DNA from: JACKII01 sp963974445
Lineage (GTDB): Bacteria; Pseudomonadota; Alphaproteobacteria; Bin95
DNA: 6,595 bases
Reading direction: 5' to 3'
NCBI GenBank assembly: GCA_963974445.1
Contig: CAXBDI010000159.1
Location: 1 to 6,595, forward strand
The notes below the pieces were generated by a model. The model made no database searches, was not told the origin of the DNA, and saw only the letters and a list, made by a program, of their open reading frames with translations. Of this stretch, positions 6,369 to 6,595 are shown piece by piece. How positions within the stretch are numbered: position 1 is the first letter of the stretch; the number at the start of each line of letters is the position of its first letter. The position numbers and the translations under genes were made by a program.

Positions 6369-6388
6369 CGCATAGGGCTATGCGTTTT
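6365..6388. repeat. Hairpin CGCATAG/CTATGCG with flanking A and T runs
   Basis: CGCATAG (6369-6375) and CTATGCG (6378-6384) pair perfectly around two bases, with AAAAA on the left and TTTT on the right. It could be an operator upstream of the small-gene promoter, or a weak terminator active in either direction. The stem contains several A-T pairs, so a terminator would be weak. Confidence 0.35.
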
Positions 6389-6439
6389 ATGCAACCGTCT
6401 CGACTGCATCGTCTCACGCCACTCAGCCCACAGGCTAAT

Positions 6440-6460
6440 GTCCCGGCCTTGAGCCGGGAC
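6440..6460. repeat. GC-rich palindromic intergenic repeat
   Basis: GTCCCGGC (6440-6447) and GCCGGGAC (6453-6460) form a perfect eight-base-pair stem with a CTTGA loop, followed by CCATACCTGAGA. I recall hairpins of this form, GGTCCCGGCTCAAGGCCGGGAC on one strand with minor variants, as frequent intergenic repeats in alphaproteobacterial genomes. Related fragments lie at 54-69 and 2511-2526. Membership in a dispersed family is an inference. Confidence 0.5.
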
Positions 6461-6496
6461 CCATACCTGAGACTCAAATTCAGCAAGTTCGGTTAT

Positions 6497-6545
6497 ATCA
6501 GGCCGTTGACGAAGTCTGTCCTGGACGAATCGGACTAGGCCTGAT
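6497..6545. repeat. 49-base nested inverted repeat
   Basis: ATCAGGCC (6497-6504) and GGCCTGAT (6538-6545) are perfect eight-base inverse complements. Between them AGTC pairs with GACT, and GTCC with GGAC, so a branched or nested hairpin could form in RNA or single-stranded DNA. It ends about 20 bases before the ribosome site of the gene starting at 6581. It may be a leader structure, a terminator-like element or the end of an insertion sequence. Confidence 0.45.
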
Positions 6546-6580
6546 TCTCTGGTCTCGTGGCCTGGAGGAAGGATTCTGCG

Positions 6581-6595
6581 ATGGCGATGGGACAG
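6581..6595 (+). CDS. Start of a gene cut off by the window end
   Basis: ATG at 6581 opens the codons M-A-M-G-Q before the sequence ends. A purine-rich GGAGGAAGGA (6564-6573) lies seven bases upstream and is a strong ribosome site. Five residues do not identify the product. Some transposases begin MAMG, which together with the inverted repeat upstream hints at an insertion sequence, but this is weak evidence. Confidence 0.4.

Larger units (their letters stand above)
6241..6580. other. Gene-free region: AT-rich promoter island, palindromic repeats, possible element edge
   Basis: No convincing gene lies in these 340 bases. From about 6295 to 6394 the sequence is markedly AT-rich against GC-rich surroundings. 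It holds the promoter of the small - strand gene and several palindromes. From 6395 onward base composition returns to normal. A GC-rich palindrome (6440-6460) and a larger inverted repeat (6497-6545) follow, before the ribosome site of the gene that begins at 6581. Confidence 0.6.

Noticed and set aside
1..6595. CRISPR arrays, tRNA or rRNA genes, toxin-antitoxin pairs or phage genes
   Set aside because: No spaced direct repeats, cloverleaf-like segments or recognisable products of these kinds were found on either strand.

Overview
The window is a stretch of GC-rich bacterial chromosome, most likely from an alphaproteobacterium. The pointers are a zinc-free L33 of alphaproteobacterial type, the FabI form with LKGRYADTTRDNF and KWNEFNSP motifs, a small surface antigen of the 17 kDa/RT0821 type, and the neighbourhood pdxH - J protein - YihY - fabI - aroC, which I recall from Rhodospirillales-like genomes. 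No taxonomic search could be run, so the order is an inference.

Layout from left to right. Positions 1-137 hold the possible last codons of an unidentified gene, a small hairpin and a sigma70-like promoter for rpmG (138-305, +). rpmG converges on pdxH (338-934, -), with a shared hairpin between their stops. pdxH is divergent from a pair of + strand genes: a glycine-zipper outer-membrane lipoprotein (1054-1518) and a zinc-finger-less J-domain co-chaperone (1543-2502). After a gene-free spacer comes yihY (2700-3926, -), a six-helix inner-membrane protein with a soluble C-terminal tail. It is divergent from fabI (4093-4929, +), which is followed 33 bases later by aroC (4963-6060, +). A 48-residue single-helix membrane protein (6079-6225, -) converges on aroC. 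From 6241 to the right end there is an AT-rich, palindrome-dense promoter region, a GC-rich palindromic repeat, a larger inverted repeat, and the first five codons of another gene.

The main genes are housekeeping: translation (L33), vitamin B6 salvage and synthesis (PdxH), protein folding (J protein), fatty acid elongation (FabI) and the last step of the shikimate pathway (AroC). The envelope is represented by the lipoprotein, YihY and the small membrane protein. Strand switches split the window into short transcription units. fabI-aroC and lipoprotein-J protein are the only likely operons.

I do not see a defence system, CRISPR array, prophage, tRNA or rRNA. The least explained part is 6241-6595, where operator-like palindromes sit on a good promoter for the small membrane protein and where the sequence may approach a mobile element.
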